Made by a program: the position numbers and the translations under genes. Source: Galeruca laticollis (Eukaryota > Arthropoda > Insecta > Coleoptera > Chrysomelidae). From it: a stretch of 64,000 bases of DNA. The DNA lies in contig OY998177.1 of the NCBI GenBank assembly GCA_963921935.1, positions 7,467,754 through 7,531,753 on the forward strand, read 5' to 3'. Numbering within the stretch: position 1 is the first letter of the stretch; each line of letters opens with the position of its first letter. Below, in pieces: positions 31,553-43,667 of this stretch. The notes below the pieces were generated by a model, which was given only the letters and a program-made list of their open reading frames with translations, had not been told where the DNA came from and searched no databases.

Positions 31553-33308
31553 GGAACTGAGGCACAGGTTTGTCCTGGTGTGTTCCGCCTATACGGGTGG
31601 AGGCCAAGTATAGGAGGACTCTATTGATGTCGGAGGAATGATCTAACAATATTGCATGTTTGCAGTATTACGGCTTTCTGTGTTTGGTTGTGTATGGTTG
31701 CGGGTAGATTGAGTTCTGATAGGTGTTCGATGAAGGATGTGTGAGTGAAACCTGTTGATGAAATGATGATTGGTATGACAGTGACCGTTTTTTGTTTCCA
31801 TATTCTTTCAAGTTCTATGGCAAGCGGGATGTACTTTTGGATTTTTTCCGAATATTTAGCTGGTACGTTGTGGTCGTTTGGTATAGATATGTCTATTAGG
31901 TATGTGTGCTTCTCCTTCTTGTCCGTGAACGTAATATCGGGTCTATTGCATGATAGGGGTTTGTCAGATTGGAGAGTTTTATCCCAATATAGTTTATAGT
32001 CTGCGTTTTCAAGTATGTCAGATGGTGTGTATGTGTAGTAGGGCGTATGTTTGTTTAATAATGAATGTTCAATAGCAATGCTTTGGTGTATAATTTTTGC
32101 GGCGGCGTTGTGTCTATCTAGGTACTTGGTGGGTGCTAGTGTGCTACAGCTATTAGTTATATGTTCAATTGTTTCCCGTGCATTGTGACATCGTCGGCAT
32201 TTATCGTCCGTTACTGTCGGGTCCTTAATGATGAATTTACTGTATGCGCGTGTGTTGATTATACCGTCTTGGATCGCTAACATGAATCCTTCTGTTTCGG
32301 GGAACAGGTTTCCATTGTGTAGCCATGTGTGGGAGTGTCTTTGGTCAACGCTTGTATTTTTAGTGTGGTTGTAGTAACGTCCATGTATTTCTTTCCCTGA
32401 CCATAGGTTAATTTTTTCGTTGTGTATGGTTGGTTCGTCTTTTAAACTTAGGTTTGTGTTGCGTAGCTCCAATGGTGTATATTTTTTGTCGGCTTTTGTG
32501 ATTGCCAAGTGAAGAGGACTTTGTGTAGCTTTATTGTAGAAGTAGTTCCTGAGACTCATGATTTGTGAATTATGAAGTGGGTGCATATCCAAAATATCTC
32601 TTCCTCCTTCAGATCGGGGCAGAGTGATTCTTTCAATGCAAGCGTTCCTGTGGTGCATGTTGTGCTTGGTGAGTTTCGTCCTGGTGCTCCTGTTAATGTT
32701 GTCTAGGTCAGTGTGTGTCCATTTTAAAACTCCAAATGAGTATGTCAGTAATGAAACTGCATACGTATTTATAGCTTTTGTGAGATTTTTTGAGTTGAGT
32801 TTGCTTTTAAGTAGTTGGGTGAGTCTTGAGGTGAATTTCTGGATGAGTCTTTGTTTGAGCTCAGTGTGGTTCAGTTTAATTGTCTGGTCGAATCCTAGAT
32901 ATTTGTATGAGTTGGCTTCGTCCATGTGCTCTATTTTGCCAGTTGTGACTGTTCCATTAGTGTTTGTCCATTTATCTCGTTCTATATTGTTGGTTTTGCA
33001 CTTGTCAAATCCAAATTCCATTTGTATGTCCGTCGATATTGTTTCTGTAATTTTGATAAGGGAGTTCATTTGATTTTTTGTAGATGTGTATAGTTTTATA
33101 TCGTCCATGCAAAACTGATGGTTGACTTTATAGTTATTATTCTGGTTGTATTTGAGTTGGAAACAGCAGCTCGTGTTAGAGAGGGCTTGTGAAATTGGGT
33201 TGAGGCATATACAGAACCAGAGGCCACTATAAGAATCTCCTTGAAAGATGCCTCCATTGATTGGAATTGTGTCGGATGTTAGTTTAGTTGTTGCTGTTTG
33301 TATGTGGA
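31553..33308 (-). mobile_element. R4/Dong-type LINE copy A, 5'-truncated
   Basis: The minus-strand frame is open from 33308 to the stop at 31621 (about 563 codons). It starts inside RT (TTKLTSDTIPINGGIFQGDS, then FCMDDIKLY with both catalytic Asp). It continues through the thumb to a Cys-His motif (CRRCHNARETIEHITNSC), then a restriction-like endonuclease core (RPDITF...YLIDISIPND). That gene order and a (TAA)n tail fit the R4/Dong clade, whose members cut DNA with a PD-D/ExK enzyme. The 5' side ends exactly at truncated gypsy LTR sequence (33309). No RT start, so not autonomous. Confidence 0.8.
31621..33308 (-). CDS. R4/Dong-type RT/endonuclease, N-terminally truncated ORF
   Basis: The longest uninterrupted minus-strand coding remnant of the LINE. 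Order from the 5' side: RT palm ending in MDD (33108-33100), RT thumb (SYKYLGFDQTIKL), Cys-His finger at about 32200-32145, endonuclease acids RPD and D in YLIDISIPND at about 31940-31880, and a C-terminal tail LRHQ. The lack of stops suggests the copy is not very old, but the missing N-terminal half, with its DNA-binding fingers and first RT blocks, means it cannot make an active protein. An internal ATG at 33108 is unlikely to be a true start. Confidence 0.75.
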
Positions 33309-35497
33309 TTCATTAACTAGATTGTTCTCAATTATATCGTAGAGGTTTTGTCCATTGTCTGATGAATTGATTTTCCTTTATAGCTGTACATTGTACATGA
33401 AAACCAATCTTGAAGAGGGTATATTGTTTCAGTAGGCCTTTATCACAGTACCTAGGGTAATAACGCCTTCAGCCCTATATATTCGGAACTCAAACTGGCC
33501 ATTTGGTAAGAAATATTACAGTTTTTTTATATATAGATGAATATTCTAGTAATTTTAATGCGTTTTATCTTTGGGTAATGTATTTTTTTTGTTGATTGAA
33601 GGTCAACTGGTTTTATAGTTTAGGTACTTAGTTCATAGGTATTGGCTCCATACGAGCTCGTATCTTGTTTTTATGTCAAATGTACAAAGATTATAGTTAA
33701 TATGTTAAGCTCGATTAGTATTATAATTTTTTGTTGGTCAAACATGCTCTTATGAGATTAGTAGATATTTCAGTTTAGAGATCAGTAATAGAGATTACTC
33801 ATATCGGATATATGACTGCTAGAGGGAGTTAATCGATTAGGGGGTAAAGTTTAGATTGATATTTCGTTTTTATCATTGACACTGGAAGAAAATGTATAGA
33901 GTATTAATATATTTCTCATTTTAGGGTTCTTTTTCCTTCTCTTTTCTTCTCTTCTTTTCTGTTCTGCTCTTTTTCTCGTTCGCCAATCTTTACTATTCTG
34001 GATTTGGTTTTGGATTTCATTTTATGGGACAACGTTGAGTCAGAACAACAAACTTGTATGGGGAAAAATTTGGATTGTTACTGAAGAGTACAATATTGGA
34101 TCTTATAGCATTCTATTGAAGTAGTAGTTGGTAGCCACCACTAGCAACCATTAAGACACAGTGGATTTCACGCAAGTTTTAAACATTGGTTTATGTAAAA
34201 TACCTTTTTGCGCAAAACACTTGTTTATGTCCGTCAGTGTAGATTGTAGATAACTTTTTTATTACCGTAAGCCACTTGTGGTACGCAGTTTACGATACTT
34301 GTGTTGATCAAAGTATTACAAATACTCTGATCAACATACACTATTCAATTAAACTTGTTTTACCATTTATACTCACATTGTGGATTGGTGATAACTACAC
34401 CCACTGTTGTTAAATTTGTAAACGTTACTGTGGCTATTCAATCTTAACATTCCGAGTTATTTGAGTTGGTGGTAGTAAGCGTATGAGCTCATATGATATT
34501 GCGCCATATTGTATTTTTAATATATACTTTCAAAATTTCACATTTAATTGCATAAACGTTATTTTGTGCCATAGATACGTATGGTATATTGTAATGATTT
34601 AACCCTATATTGTATTTGGAACTTAAGTATATAATTTTATCATTCTACCGGCTAATCGAGTACTCGTTTGAGAAATTTCATTTGTATGTAGGTACTGGTT
34701 TGTACATATATATACCCAACGAACAATCCAGGCTGTAACATAGGATTTCAATCGGGGGGAATTATAGGATTTTACCAGGGTGGTTTTATAGGATTTTACC
34801 AGGGTGGTTTTATAGGATTTTACCAGGGGGGTCTATAGGATTTTACCAGGGGGGCTTATAGGATTTTACTTGGGCGGAATTAAAGGATTTTACTTAGGGA
34901 ATATATAGGATCTTAACCCAGGGATTTATAGGATTTTAAAGTACCATTGGGTACGAGTAGGTACAGCCTGTCAACCTATTTTTTTGTACAATTTGTAGAA
35001 GGATTGAGTTACAACTGGGTAGGGATACATTGGTTTTAAAGGTACGGTATATATATTTTTTGCTTGGGATACTTGTATATATATATATATATATATATAT
35101 TTGTATAAATTTTTGTACATCATTTAATTAAGGGGGAATTTCACTTACCTATGATAATTTGTGTTTATGACTCATGAGTCATTTTGGTACCCTTGTATGT
35201 ACTAGTTGTATTAGTAGAACCTTGTAAGATCAGTATACTAAGCCAATTCATTAAACTTAGACTTGGGTAAGTGACATCTGACTTTTATTTTTCCACCTAT
35301 TTGGTAGTCTTAGGGTGGGAAAAACTTGTGTAGGTAGTTGTCGGGAGGCAAGATTGCCTGGCGCCCTCTTACATTTTTTTAGTCTATGAACAACGGAAAC
35401 CCCCGTCTTCGCAAGAGTTAGAGGCAACGCCTAGAAGCGCACAGTATGCACCGAATTTTAGATTCATAGATCTCAGAGTGAATAACGGTAGGTGGCA
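33309..35497 (+). repeat. 5' LTR, truncated at its left end
   Basis: Direct repeat of 41271-43582. The first about 972 bp, present in the 3' copy, is missing; LINE copy A abuts it. It contains a 24-bp tandem repeat (34749-34945), an (AT)n run (35075-35103) and a hairpin GTTGATCAAAGTATT...AATACTCTGATCAAC near 34312. It ends GGTGGCA. Confidence 0.85.
34749..34945. repeat. about 24-bp minisatellite inside LTR
   Basis: Some eight units of TATAGGATTTTACCAGGG type, degenerating to the right. The same block in the 3' LTR (42810-42970) has about one unit fewer. Confidence 0.85.
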
Positions 35498-35503
35498 TAT
35501 TTT

Positions 35504-35521
35504 TGGCGCCCAACGTGGGGC
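35504..35521 (+). promoter_or_regulatory. primer-binding site, tRNA-Lys(CUU)
   Basis: TGGCGCCCAACGTGGGGC is complementary to the 3' end of insect tRNA-Lys(CUU). It lies 6 nt after the LTR end, where reverse transcription of gypsy-type elements starts. Confidence 0.85.
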
Positions 35522-35668
35522 ATGAAAATTGAAGTAGATACGTACAAAATTGTGTAAATTTTCGAGTAAAATTAAGTATAGAATTTTCCCAAATTTGATT
35601 GTCATAGGTAGTGAGGTTATTGTAATTTTGTTTTATTACCATTGTTTAGGTTAGTTTTGCTCAGATAG

Positions 35669-37030
35669 GTGGATACATTTCTAAAAATGGCTACGACGAT
35701 GCAAATAAACCGTCTTCAGCAAGATGAACTACTTTATGAAGTTACTATCAGAGGTATAGCTCCTGGAACTGTCGAAGAGATGAGATCAACACTTGCAACT
35801 GCAACCAAATATGAAAGGATTGGTGTGAGTCTCAGTTCTCCAGCATATCCCTATTCTGTTGAGAAAGATGAAGCAGCAGTTACAGCTAAATTGACAGAGG
35901 TAGCAACACTGATTAAAGACTTCAAGGACTCGTCGACTAGTGGAGTCTTTTTGAAATTGAAAACGAAGTTGGTGCATGTCTTGAATCGCATTGATCAGGA
36001 GAAGTCTTCAACCGTCCCGACCTTTAGAGCCAAGGCATTGACATTGTTAAGTGAATTCGAAGAAAAGGCTGCCGACTATCGGAATTCACAAAGCGTACCT
36101 CCACAGCTTGGTATCATGGAACATAGTAGCCGGTTTGGTGGTTCTCTTAATGCTGGTCGTAGATCTTCTAGTGTCTCTAACAATTCGCCCGTACGGACGG
36201 CCCCGACTCATAAACCAATATTACCGAGTAGCTGGGGAATTAAATTTTCGGGTGATTGCAAGGGTTTGTCACTGAGTGCATTTTTGGAAAGGGTTGAGGA
36301 GTATCGCGTATCTCGACATGTTTCGAAAGAGACTTTACTTGAGTGTGGTATTGACATATTTACTGGTGGAGCCTATCAGTTTTATCTAGCATATAGAAAT
36401 GAAGTTGATGGCTGGGACCAATTCGTAGATCTTTTCAAGGAAGAGTATCTCTCTCCCACCAACAACGAAAAACTTTTTGAAGAAATACGTAAACGTACAC
36501 AAGGTCCAGATGAAAGTATTGGTATTTACTTGGCAGTTATGTTAGGGTATTTCAATCGCATGACTTGTCCTGTGTCGGAAGAAACTAAATTGGAAATTTT
36601 ATTAAGGAATATTGCCCCGTTCTATCAAAATCAATTGGCCTTAGTTGATGTAACTTCTATAGCTCATTTAAGGGAGTTAGGTCGTAAATTGGAAGCTCGT
36701 AAGGAAGCAGTCGAAAATTTTGCAGGTCCTTCCAGAAAACATAGTGTATTAGAACTAGATTTGGCTTATATGGAAGTCAGTAGTACTAGGGTTGAGGTAG
36801 CTGAATGTCCCAATGTCGCAGACTCTAGTAGAAGCAAATGGAGTAACAAAGGTCTCTGTTATAATTGTAAGCAACCTGGTCATAGAGCTATTGGGTGTAC
36901 TGCTAAGAAGGCAGTTTATTGTTTTAAATGTAGGAGAGAGGGATTTACAGTTAAAACGTGTCCTATTCGGAATCTTCCCCCTCCACTAGTTCGGAAAACC
37001 CCGAACAGCGTGCCTAGGCGATCGAGGTAG
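35669..37030 (+). CDS. gag of Ty3/gypsy element (453 codons)
   Basis: The open frame begins ATGGCTACG at 35687 or at the upstream in-frame codon 35669. Residues about 190-350 form the retrotransposon gag region (LSAFLERVEEYRV, then FVDLFKEEYLSP and IGIYLAVMLGYFNRM). Near the end is a good zinc knuckle CYNCKQPGHRAIGC and a second one, CFKCRREGFTVKTC, in which the His is Phe. It would form the particle and bind RNA. The pol frame is +1 relative to gag and overlaps its end, so a +1 shift would be needed. This is the only element gene still uninterrupted. Confidence 0.85.
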   Translation: MDTFLKMATTMQINRLQQDELLYEVTIRGIAPGTVEEMRSTLATATKYERIGVSLSSPAYPYSVEKDEAAVTAKLTEVATLIKDFKDSSTSGVFLKLKTKLVHVLNRIDQEKSSTVPTFRAKALTLLSEFEEKAADYRNSQSVPPQLGIMEHSSRFGGSLNAGRRSSSVSNNSPVRTAPTHKPILPSSWGIKFSGDCKGLSLSAFLERVEEYRVSRHVSKETLLECGIDIFTGGAYQFYLAYRNEVDGWDQFVDLFKEEYLSPTNNEKLFEEIRKRTQGPDESIGIYLAVMLGYFNRMTCPVSEETKLEILLRNIAPFYQNQLALVDVTSIAHLRELGRKLEARKEAVENFAGPSRKHSVLELDLAYMEVSSTRVEVAECPNVADSSRSKWSNKGLCYNCKQPGHRAIGCTAKKAVYCFKCRREGFTVKTCPIRNLPPPLVRKTPNSVPRRSR

Positions 37031-40000
37031 CCGCGCTGTTAATAGCAACGTCTCTGTCGATAAATTTAAGGTTTTGTTAGATTTTGTGTTAGAACATGCG
37101 AAGGGTGATGAAAGGCCCTATTTAACCGTGGACATTTTAGGTAAGTCATTTTTAGGTCTTCTAGACTCTGGAGCATCTCGTACAATTTTAGGAAGTGATG
37201 GATATTCTCTCGTTCGTGAGTTAGGTTTCGTACTTCAGCGTTCTGAAGGGACAACTTCATATTTTACAGTAGCTAATGGTGCTAAGTGTGAAATTTTAGG
37301 TTATGTAGAGTTACCCATAGAGTTGAGAGGAATGCCATTGAAGTAGTAGTAGTGCCTAGTTTACCCCAATTTTTGGTGTTAGGTGCCGATTTCTGGCGTA
37401 TCATGGGCGTTGTTCCCGACCTTCGAACTAAAGAATGGCAATTCTCTAGTGAACCAATCTTATTAATTTCTATTGAACATACAAAGGGACAAAGTTATTT
37501 GTCAGATAGAGAGAAATCAAGGTTAAAAGCAGTGATTGATAGGAATGTATCATTAATGGGTTCTGAACTTGGTTGTATAGATAAGGCAGAACATGTCATC
37601 GTGACAGATAGTGAACCAATTAAACAACCGTATTATAGGGTTAATCCAGTAGTACAGCAGCAGATCGACAAGGAATTGCAGGAAATGTTGGAACTAGGGA
37701 CCGTGGAGCCTTCGAATAGTCCCTGAAGTTCACCTATTTTATTAGTTAAGAAGAAGGATGGTCATTTTAGATTCTGTGTGGATTATAGGAAACTCAATTC
37801 TGTTACTGTTAGGGATAGTTATCCTTTGCCCCTTGTCGCAGACACTATCGATAAACTTCGGGATGCAAAATATCTTTCTAGCCTTGACGTTAAATCAGCT
37901 TATTGGCAGGTGCCCATGGAGGAGTCATCCAAGCAGTATACTGCATTTACTGTTCTCAACCGGGGTTTGTATCAATTTCGTAGGATGCCATTTGGTCTTC
38001 ATAATGCACCAGCTACGTGGCAGCGGTTGATTGATAATGTAATTGGCCATGATCTTGAACCATATGTGTTTGTTTACTTGGATGATGTAGTGATCGTAAG
38101 TCAGACATTCGAGAAACATTTAGCTATTTTGGGTGAGGTATTTCGTAGATTGCGTGAAGCAAGAATCACCGTTAGTGTTGATAAGTGCCAGTTTTGTAGA
38201 CCGCAAATGAAATATCTAGGTTATGTTGTAGATAGAAATGGCTTACATGTTGATCGGGACAAGGTGAAGGCAATGTTAGAACTTCCTACTCCAACTACAG
38301 TTAGTGAGGTCCGCAGACTTGTGGGAACATTTTCTTGGTACAGAAGGTTTATACCTGATTTTTCATCAATCATTGCACCTATTACCGGCTTGCTGAGGAA
38401 ATCTTCTAAATTCCGTTGGTCCGATGAGTGCGCTCAATCCTTCATCACTATAAAGGAATGTTTTGTGTCCGCCCCAATTTTAAGTTGCCCAGATTATGCA
38501 AAACCTTTTGTAATTCAAACAGATGCATCAGGTTATGGTTTAGGTGCTGTTTTGACTCAACCTCACGATGATGGTGATAAAGTCATAGCTTATATTAGTC
38601 GATCATTAACGCGTCAGGAGCGTAATTTTAGCACGACGGAACGAGAATGATTGGCTGTCTTGTGGGCCATAGAAAAGCTTAGACCCTATTTGGAAGGCGT
38701 ACAATTCACAGTTATTACCGACCACTACAGTTTACATTGGCTGCAAAATTTGAAGGATTACACAGGTAGATTAGCGAGATGGGCAGTTCGATTACAGCAA
38801 TATTCTTTTACAATTGTCCATCGTAAAGGGAAGGAGCATGTAGTTCCGGACACTCTTTCCAGATCTGTTCCAGTTGTTGATTCGTTGGGAGGTGATTTTG
38901 TTAATGTTAATTTCATTGGAGATTCTGGGGAAGTAGATGAGTTTGGTTGTATCACTGACAAGTGGTATAATAAAATGATTGAGAGGCTGGAGGTTAACCC
39001 ATTGAAATTTGGAAGTTGGAGATTTGCTGATGGTAAATTATGGAAACATGTTAGTGTACCTTACCCCGAACTGAGTAAGCCTTAAAATTCAAGGAGAATA
39101 GTTGTCCCGAAAAACCATCGTGGAAAACTTATGTCATCTGCTCATGAGCCACCCACTTCTGGTCATACTGGAGTGTATAAAACTTATGCTAGGTTAGCGG
39201 AACGTTACTATTGGCCTCGTATGAGGAGTGACGTTGCCAGTTATGTCTGTCGTTGTCAGGTGTGTTTAGCACACAAATCCTCGCACGATCGTCCTGTAGA
39301 CAAGATGGTTTCCCATCCCAAGGTTAATCGTCCATGGGAAATGATTTGTACTGATATAGTAGGTCCACTTCCTAGATCGTCGCATGGTAATAGCTATATT
39401 TTGGTTATAACGGATTATCTTAGTAAATTCTCTATGTTGATCCCACTCCGTAAAGCCACGTCTCAAGCTGTGACTCGTAATATTGAAAGGGGAATATTTT
39501 TGGTTTTTGGTGTTCCTAGGGTTATTGTGTGTGATAACGGACAGCAATATAGAAGTAAAGAATTCGCTAGGTTTGCTGGGAAATATAATTGTACCATTAA
39601 GTTTACTGCGAATTATAATCCTCTCGCGAATCCCACTGAACGAATTAATAGGAGCCTTAAAACTATGTTGGCTATGTATGTGTCCGACAATCATCGCTGT
39701 TGGGACGAGAACTTAGATGCGATTGGGTGTTGTCTTAGAACGTCGCGTCATGAGGTAACCAAATTGACACCCTATTTTATAAATTTTGGTCATAATATGT
39801 CATTATCAGGGTCAGATTATTCGAATTCTGAGTTGTTTGATATTGAGGATGGTACTCAATCTGGCGATAAAAGTCGTAATGAGGTTTTTAAGGTTATTTT
39901 TAAGGATGTAGCTAAACGATTAGAAGTAGCTAATAATAAGAGTTGTGATAGGTATAATCTTCGACGACGTCATGTGGAATACTTACAGAATCAACCAGTA

Positions 40001-40189
40001 TGGAAGCGCAACTATGTATTATCTGATGCCGCTGAATTTTATGCGAAGAAGCTAGCTCCGAAGTTCGTGGGCCCTTTTTACATTAAGAAAAGGATTTCTC
40101 CCTGGACATACGAGCTGCGAGATGATAAAGGTAATAGCGTAGGAGTGTGGAATGTTGAGGATCTTAAGCCAGATCCAGAAGATGAATAA
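37020..40189 (+). pseudogene. pol of Ty3/gypsy element: protease, RT, RNase H, integrase, four stops
   Basis: Protease (DSGASRTILG, about 37160-37195). RT (FRFCVDYRKLN, then YLDDVVIVS at about 38075). RNase H (IQTDASGYGLGAVL at about 38515; VITDHYSLHWL). Integrase: a His-Cys finger (H...H...CRCQVC, 39145-39260), then core acids in CTDIVGPL, VCDNGQQY and NPTERINRSLK. The frame is constant apart from stops at about 37344-37349, 37724, 38648 and 39083. These stops break PR/RT, the RT start, RT/RNase H and RNase H/integrase respectively. The integrase part (39086-40189) is still open and ends in a usual gypsy GPFYI/DDKG tail. Confidence 0.85.
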
Positions 40190-40286
40190 GATATTGCGAT
40201 TGCCTTATGAGGGTATGCACATCACCATTAAAGTCTATTCTGAGGGACGGTGTTTTGAAGGAATTTACGGAGTAAATCCCTTGAAC

Positions 40287-40297
40287 AAAGGGGGGAG
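40287..40297 (+). promoter_or_regulatory. polypurine tract
   Basis: AAAGGGGGGAG immediately before TGATACG, the predicted first bases of the 3' LTR. This is the plus-strand primer site of the element. Confidence 0.75.
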
Positions 40298-40298
40298 T

Positions 40299-43103
40299 TG
40301 ATACGTTTCAATTTTGTGGTTGTGCAAATTAAGTTACAGGTACTTGAAAATATAATTCGTCATGCAATTTAACATCATTTTGACCTACCATGTATATTAG
40401 GAAATCCAGTGGCATCTACATTGGAAATAATTAATATTGTACAGCCACAAACAATAGTAAATGGGTAATAAAAGAGTTATTACATTATTTTGTTGTATAC
40501 TAAGAACATGAATTCTTATCACCGCATATTATTATGTTTTCATTTGTGACAGATCTGATGTCTATGTTAGCTTCATGCACTACAGACTTGCGTTCGTTGG
40601 AGCGATTCTGAACTCGGATTAAGGAATCGTTCGACAGTCAACACGTTGGAGTTAAAGGTGTGTGATTCAGACGTTAGAGTTGGGTTTATTGTCTCAATTA
40701 GCTAATATTGACAGTATGCGAGTAATTTTTATTACCTCTCCTAATTAACTATACGTCAAGTATTTATTTCATTTTTGTGGAGCATGTCCCCGTGGTGTTA
40801 CTCCGAACGCACTATCCCTAATACATATCTTTGTAACGCGATTCTCCGTGATGTGTCTATGCATATATTAGTCTGTGATATATACTTGTTGGATATCTCA
40901 GCTCTTATTGGTTATTGGAAGCTTTGACATCTCGAGAGCATTCTGATTGGCTGGCTGGTTTGACACGAGACTTTTTGATTTTGCCTGTGAATGTACTGGA
41001 CAATTCATTGTTCGCTGGGTATATCGAAGTGAAGTGGGTTGAATTCATGTCACCAGTTTCGGATGAAGTAATTGGATATTTCACCTTATATTAAGGGGAT
41101 GACCGATTGGTGATACACATTTCCCGGGTATCGTTAGATATTTTTGGAGTTGTTTGGAGAGTATAGACCTGTGAAAATACCATTTTTTTGAGATCAGATA
41201 ATTCAACCGACAGGTGGTTTTTTAATGCTGTCATTCCAGTTAATTATAAGTAACAGAATATTTCTATAGTTTCATTAACTAGATTGTTCTCAATTATATC
41301 GTAAAGGTTTTGTCCATTGTCTGATGAATTGATTTTCCTTTATAGCTGTACATTGTACATGAAAACCAATCTTGAAGAGGGTATATTGTTTCAGTAGGCC
41401 TTTATCACAGTACCTAGGGTAATAACACCTTCAGCCCTATATATTCGGAACTCAAACTGGCCATTTGGTAAGAAATATTACAGTTTTTTTTATATATAAA
41501 TGAATATTCTAGTAATTTTAAAGCGTTTTTTATCTTTGGATAATGTATTTTTTTTGTTGATAGAAGGTCAACTGGTTTTATAGTTTAGGTACTTAGTTCA
41601 TAGGTATTGGCTCCATATGAGCTCGTATCTTGTTTTTATGTCAAATGTACAAAGATTATAGTTAATATGTTAAGCTCGATTAGTATTATAATTTTTTGTT
41701 GGTCAAACATGAAATATAGAATTTTCTAGTTAACTTTTGTCAGCAAAATTAAGTAATATCAATATTAGTTGATTAGTCTTTATGATTAATAGAAGTCTTG
41801 CTCTTATGAGATTAGTAGATATTTCAGTTTAGAGTTCAGTAATAGAGATTACTCATATCGGATATATGACTGCTAGAGGGAGTTAATCGATTAGGGGGTA
41901 AAGTTTAGATTGATATTTCGTTTTGATCAATGAGACTGAAAGAAAATGTATAGAGTATTAATATATTTCTCATTTTAGGGTTCTCTTTCCTTCTCTTTTC
42001 ATCTCTTCTTTTCTGTTCTGCTCTTTTTCTCGTTCGCCAATCTTTACTATTCTCGATTTGGTTTTGGATTTCATTTTATGGGACAACGTTGAGTCAGAAC
42101 AACAAACTTGTATGGGGAAAAATTTGGATTGTTACTGAAGAGTACAATATTGGATCTTATAGCATTCTATAGAAGTAGTAGTTGGTAGCCACCACTATCA
42201 ACCATCAAGGCACAGTGGATTTCACGCAAGTTTTAAACTTCGGTTTATGTAAAATACCTTTTTGCGCATAACACTTGTTTATGTCCGTCAGTGTAGATTG
42301 TAGATAACTTTTTTATTACCGTAAGCCACCTGTGGTACGCAGTTTACGATACTTGTGTTGATCAAAGTATTACAAATACTCTGATCAACATACACTATTC
42401 AATTAAACTTGTTTTACCATTTATACTCACATTGTGGATTGGTAATAACTACACCCACTGTTGTTAAATTTGTAAACGTTACTGTGGCTATTCAATATTA
42501 ACATTCCGAGTTATTTGAGTTGGTGGTAGTAAGCGTATGAGCTCATATGATATTGCGCCATATTGTATTTTTGATATATACTTTCAAAATTTCACATTTA
42601 AATGCATAAACGTTATTTTGTGCCATAGATACGTATGGTATATTGTATTGATTTAACCCTATATTGTATTTGGAACTTAAGTATATAATTTTCTCATTCT
42701 ACCGGCTAATCGAGTACTCGTTTGAGAAATTTCATTTGTATGTAGGTACTGGTTTGTACATATTTATACCCAACGAACAATCCAGGCTGTAACATAGGAT
42801 TTCAATCGGGGGGAATTATAGGATTTTACCAGGGGGGTTTTATAGGATTTTACCAGGGGTGTCTATAGGATTTTACCAGGGGGGTTTATATGATTTTACT
42901 TGGATGGAATTAAAGTATTTTACTTAGGGAATATATAGGATCTTAACCCAGGGATTTATAGGATTTTAAAGTACCATTGGGTACTAGTGGGTACAGCCAG
43001 TTAACCTTTTTTTTTGTACAATTTGTAGTAGGATTGAGTTACTACTGGGGAGGGATACATTGGTTTTAAAAGTACGGGATATATATTTTTGGCTTGGGAT
43101 ACT

Positions 43104-43154
<51 letters not shown>

Positions 43155-43582
43155 ATAAATTTTTGTACATCATTTAATCAAGGGGGGATTTCACTCACCT
43201 ATGATAATTTGTGTTTATGACTTATGAGTCATTTTGGACCCCTGGGGGAATTTATTGTAATTTTGTGGTACCCTTGTATGTACTAGTTGTATTAGTAGAA
43301 CCTTGTAAGATCAGTTGATATACTAAGCCAATTCATTAAACTTAGACTTGGGTTAGTGACATCTGACTTTTATTTCTCCACCTATTTGGTAGTCTAAGGG
43401 TGGGAAAAACTTGTGTAGGTAGTTGTCGGGAGGCAAGATTGCCTGGCGCCCTTTTACATTTATTTAGTCTATGAACAACGGACCCCCCCGTCTCCGCAAG
43501 AGTTAGAGGCAACGCCTAGAAGCGCACAGTATGCACCGAGTTTTAGGTTCATAGATCTCACAGTAAATAACGGTAGGTGGCA
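40299..43582 (+). repeat. 3' LTR, 3.28 kb
   Basis: TG (40299) to CA (43581-43582). 41271-43582 repeats 33309-35497; 40299-41270 has no counterpart on the 5' side. Extra blocks relative to the 5' LTR lie at about 41709-41800 and 43230-43262. (AT)n at 43104-43150. Confidence 0.8.
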
Positions 43583-43667
43583 TGGTACAGTCGGGTCAAA
43601 TCTTCACTCGAAGATTTTTTAACGAAATTAACTGTCTCGACCCTTACTTCGTGGAATCTACTCGTAT

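Larger units (their letters stand above)
33309..43582 (+). mobile_element. Ty3/gypsy LTR retrotransposon, no envelope gene seen, pol disabled
   Basis: Layout: truncated 5' LTR (33309-35497), primer-binding site (35504-35521), gag (35669-37030), pol (37020-40189) with four internal stops, polypurine tract (40287-40297), 3' LTR (40299-43582, 3.28 kb). The gene order protease, RT, RNase H, integrase is that of Ty3/gypsy. LTRs start TG and end CA. The two LTRs differ by scattered substitutions and by indels of about 92 bp and 30 bp, so the insertion is not recent. No open frame lies between integrase and the polypurine tract. Confidence 0.9.

Noticed and set aside
31745..33073. plus-strand hydrophobic open frames across the R4-type LINE
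   Set aside because: Antisense shadows of the RT/endonuclease frame. Their hydrophobic look comes from the opposite strand's codon use.
34749..34945. regular 24-bp repeats considered as a CRISPR-like array
   Set aside because: Units are contiguous without spacers, occur in both LTRs, and the genome is eukaryotic.
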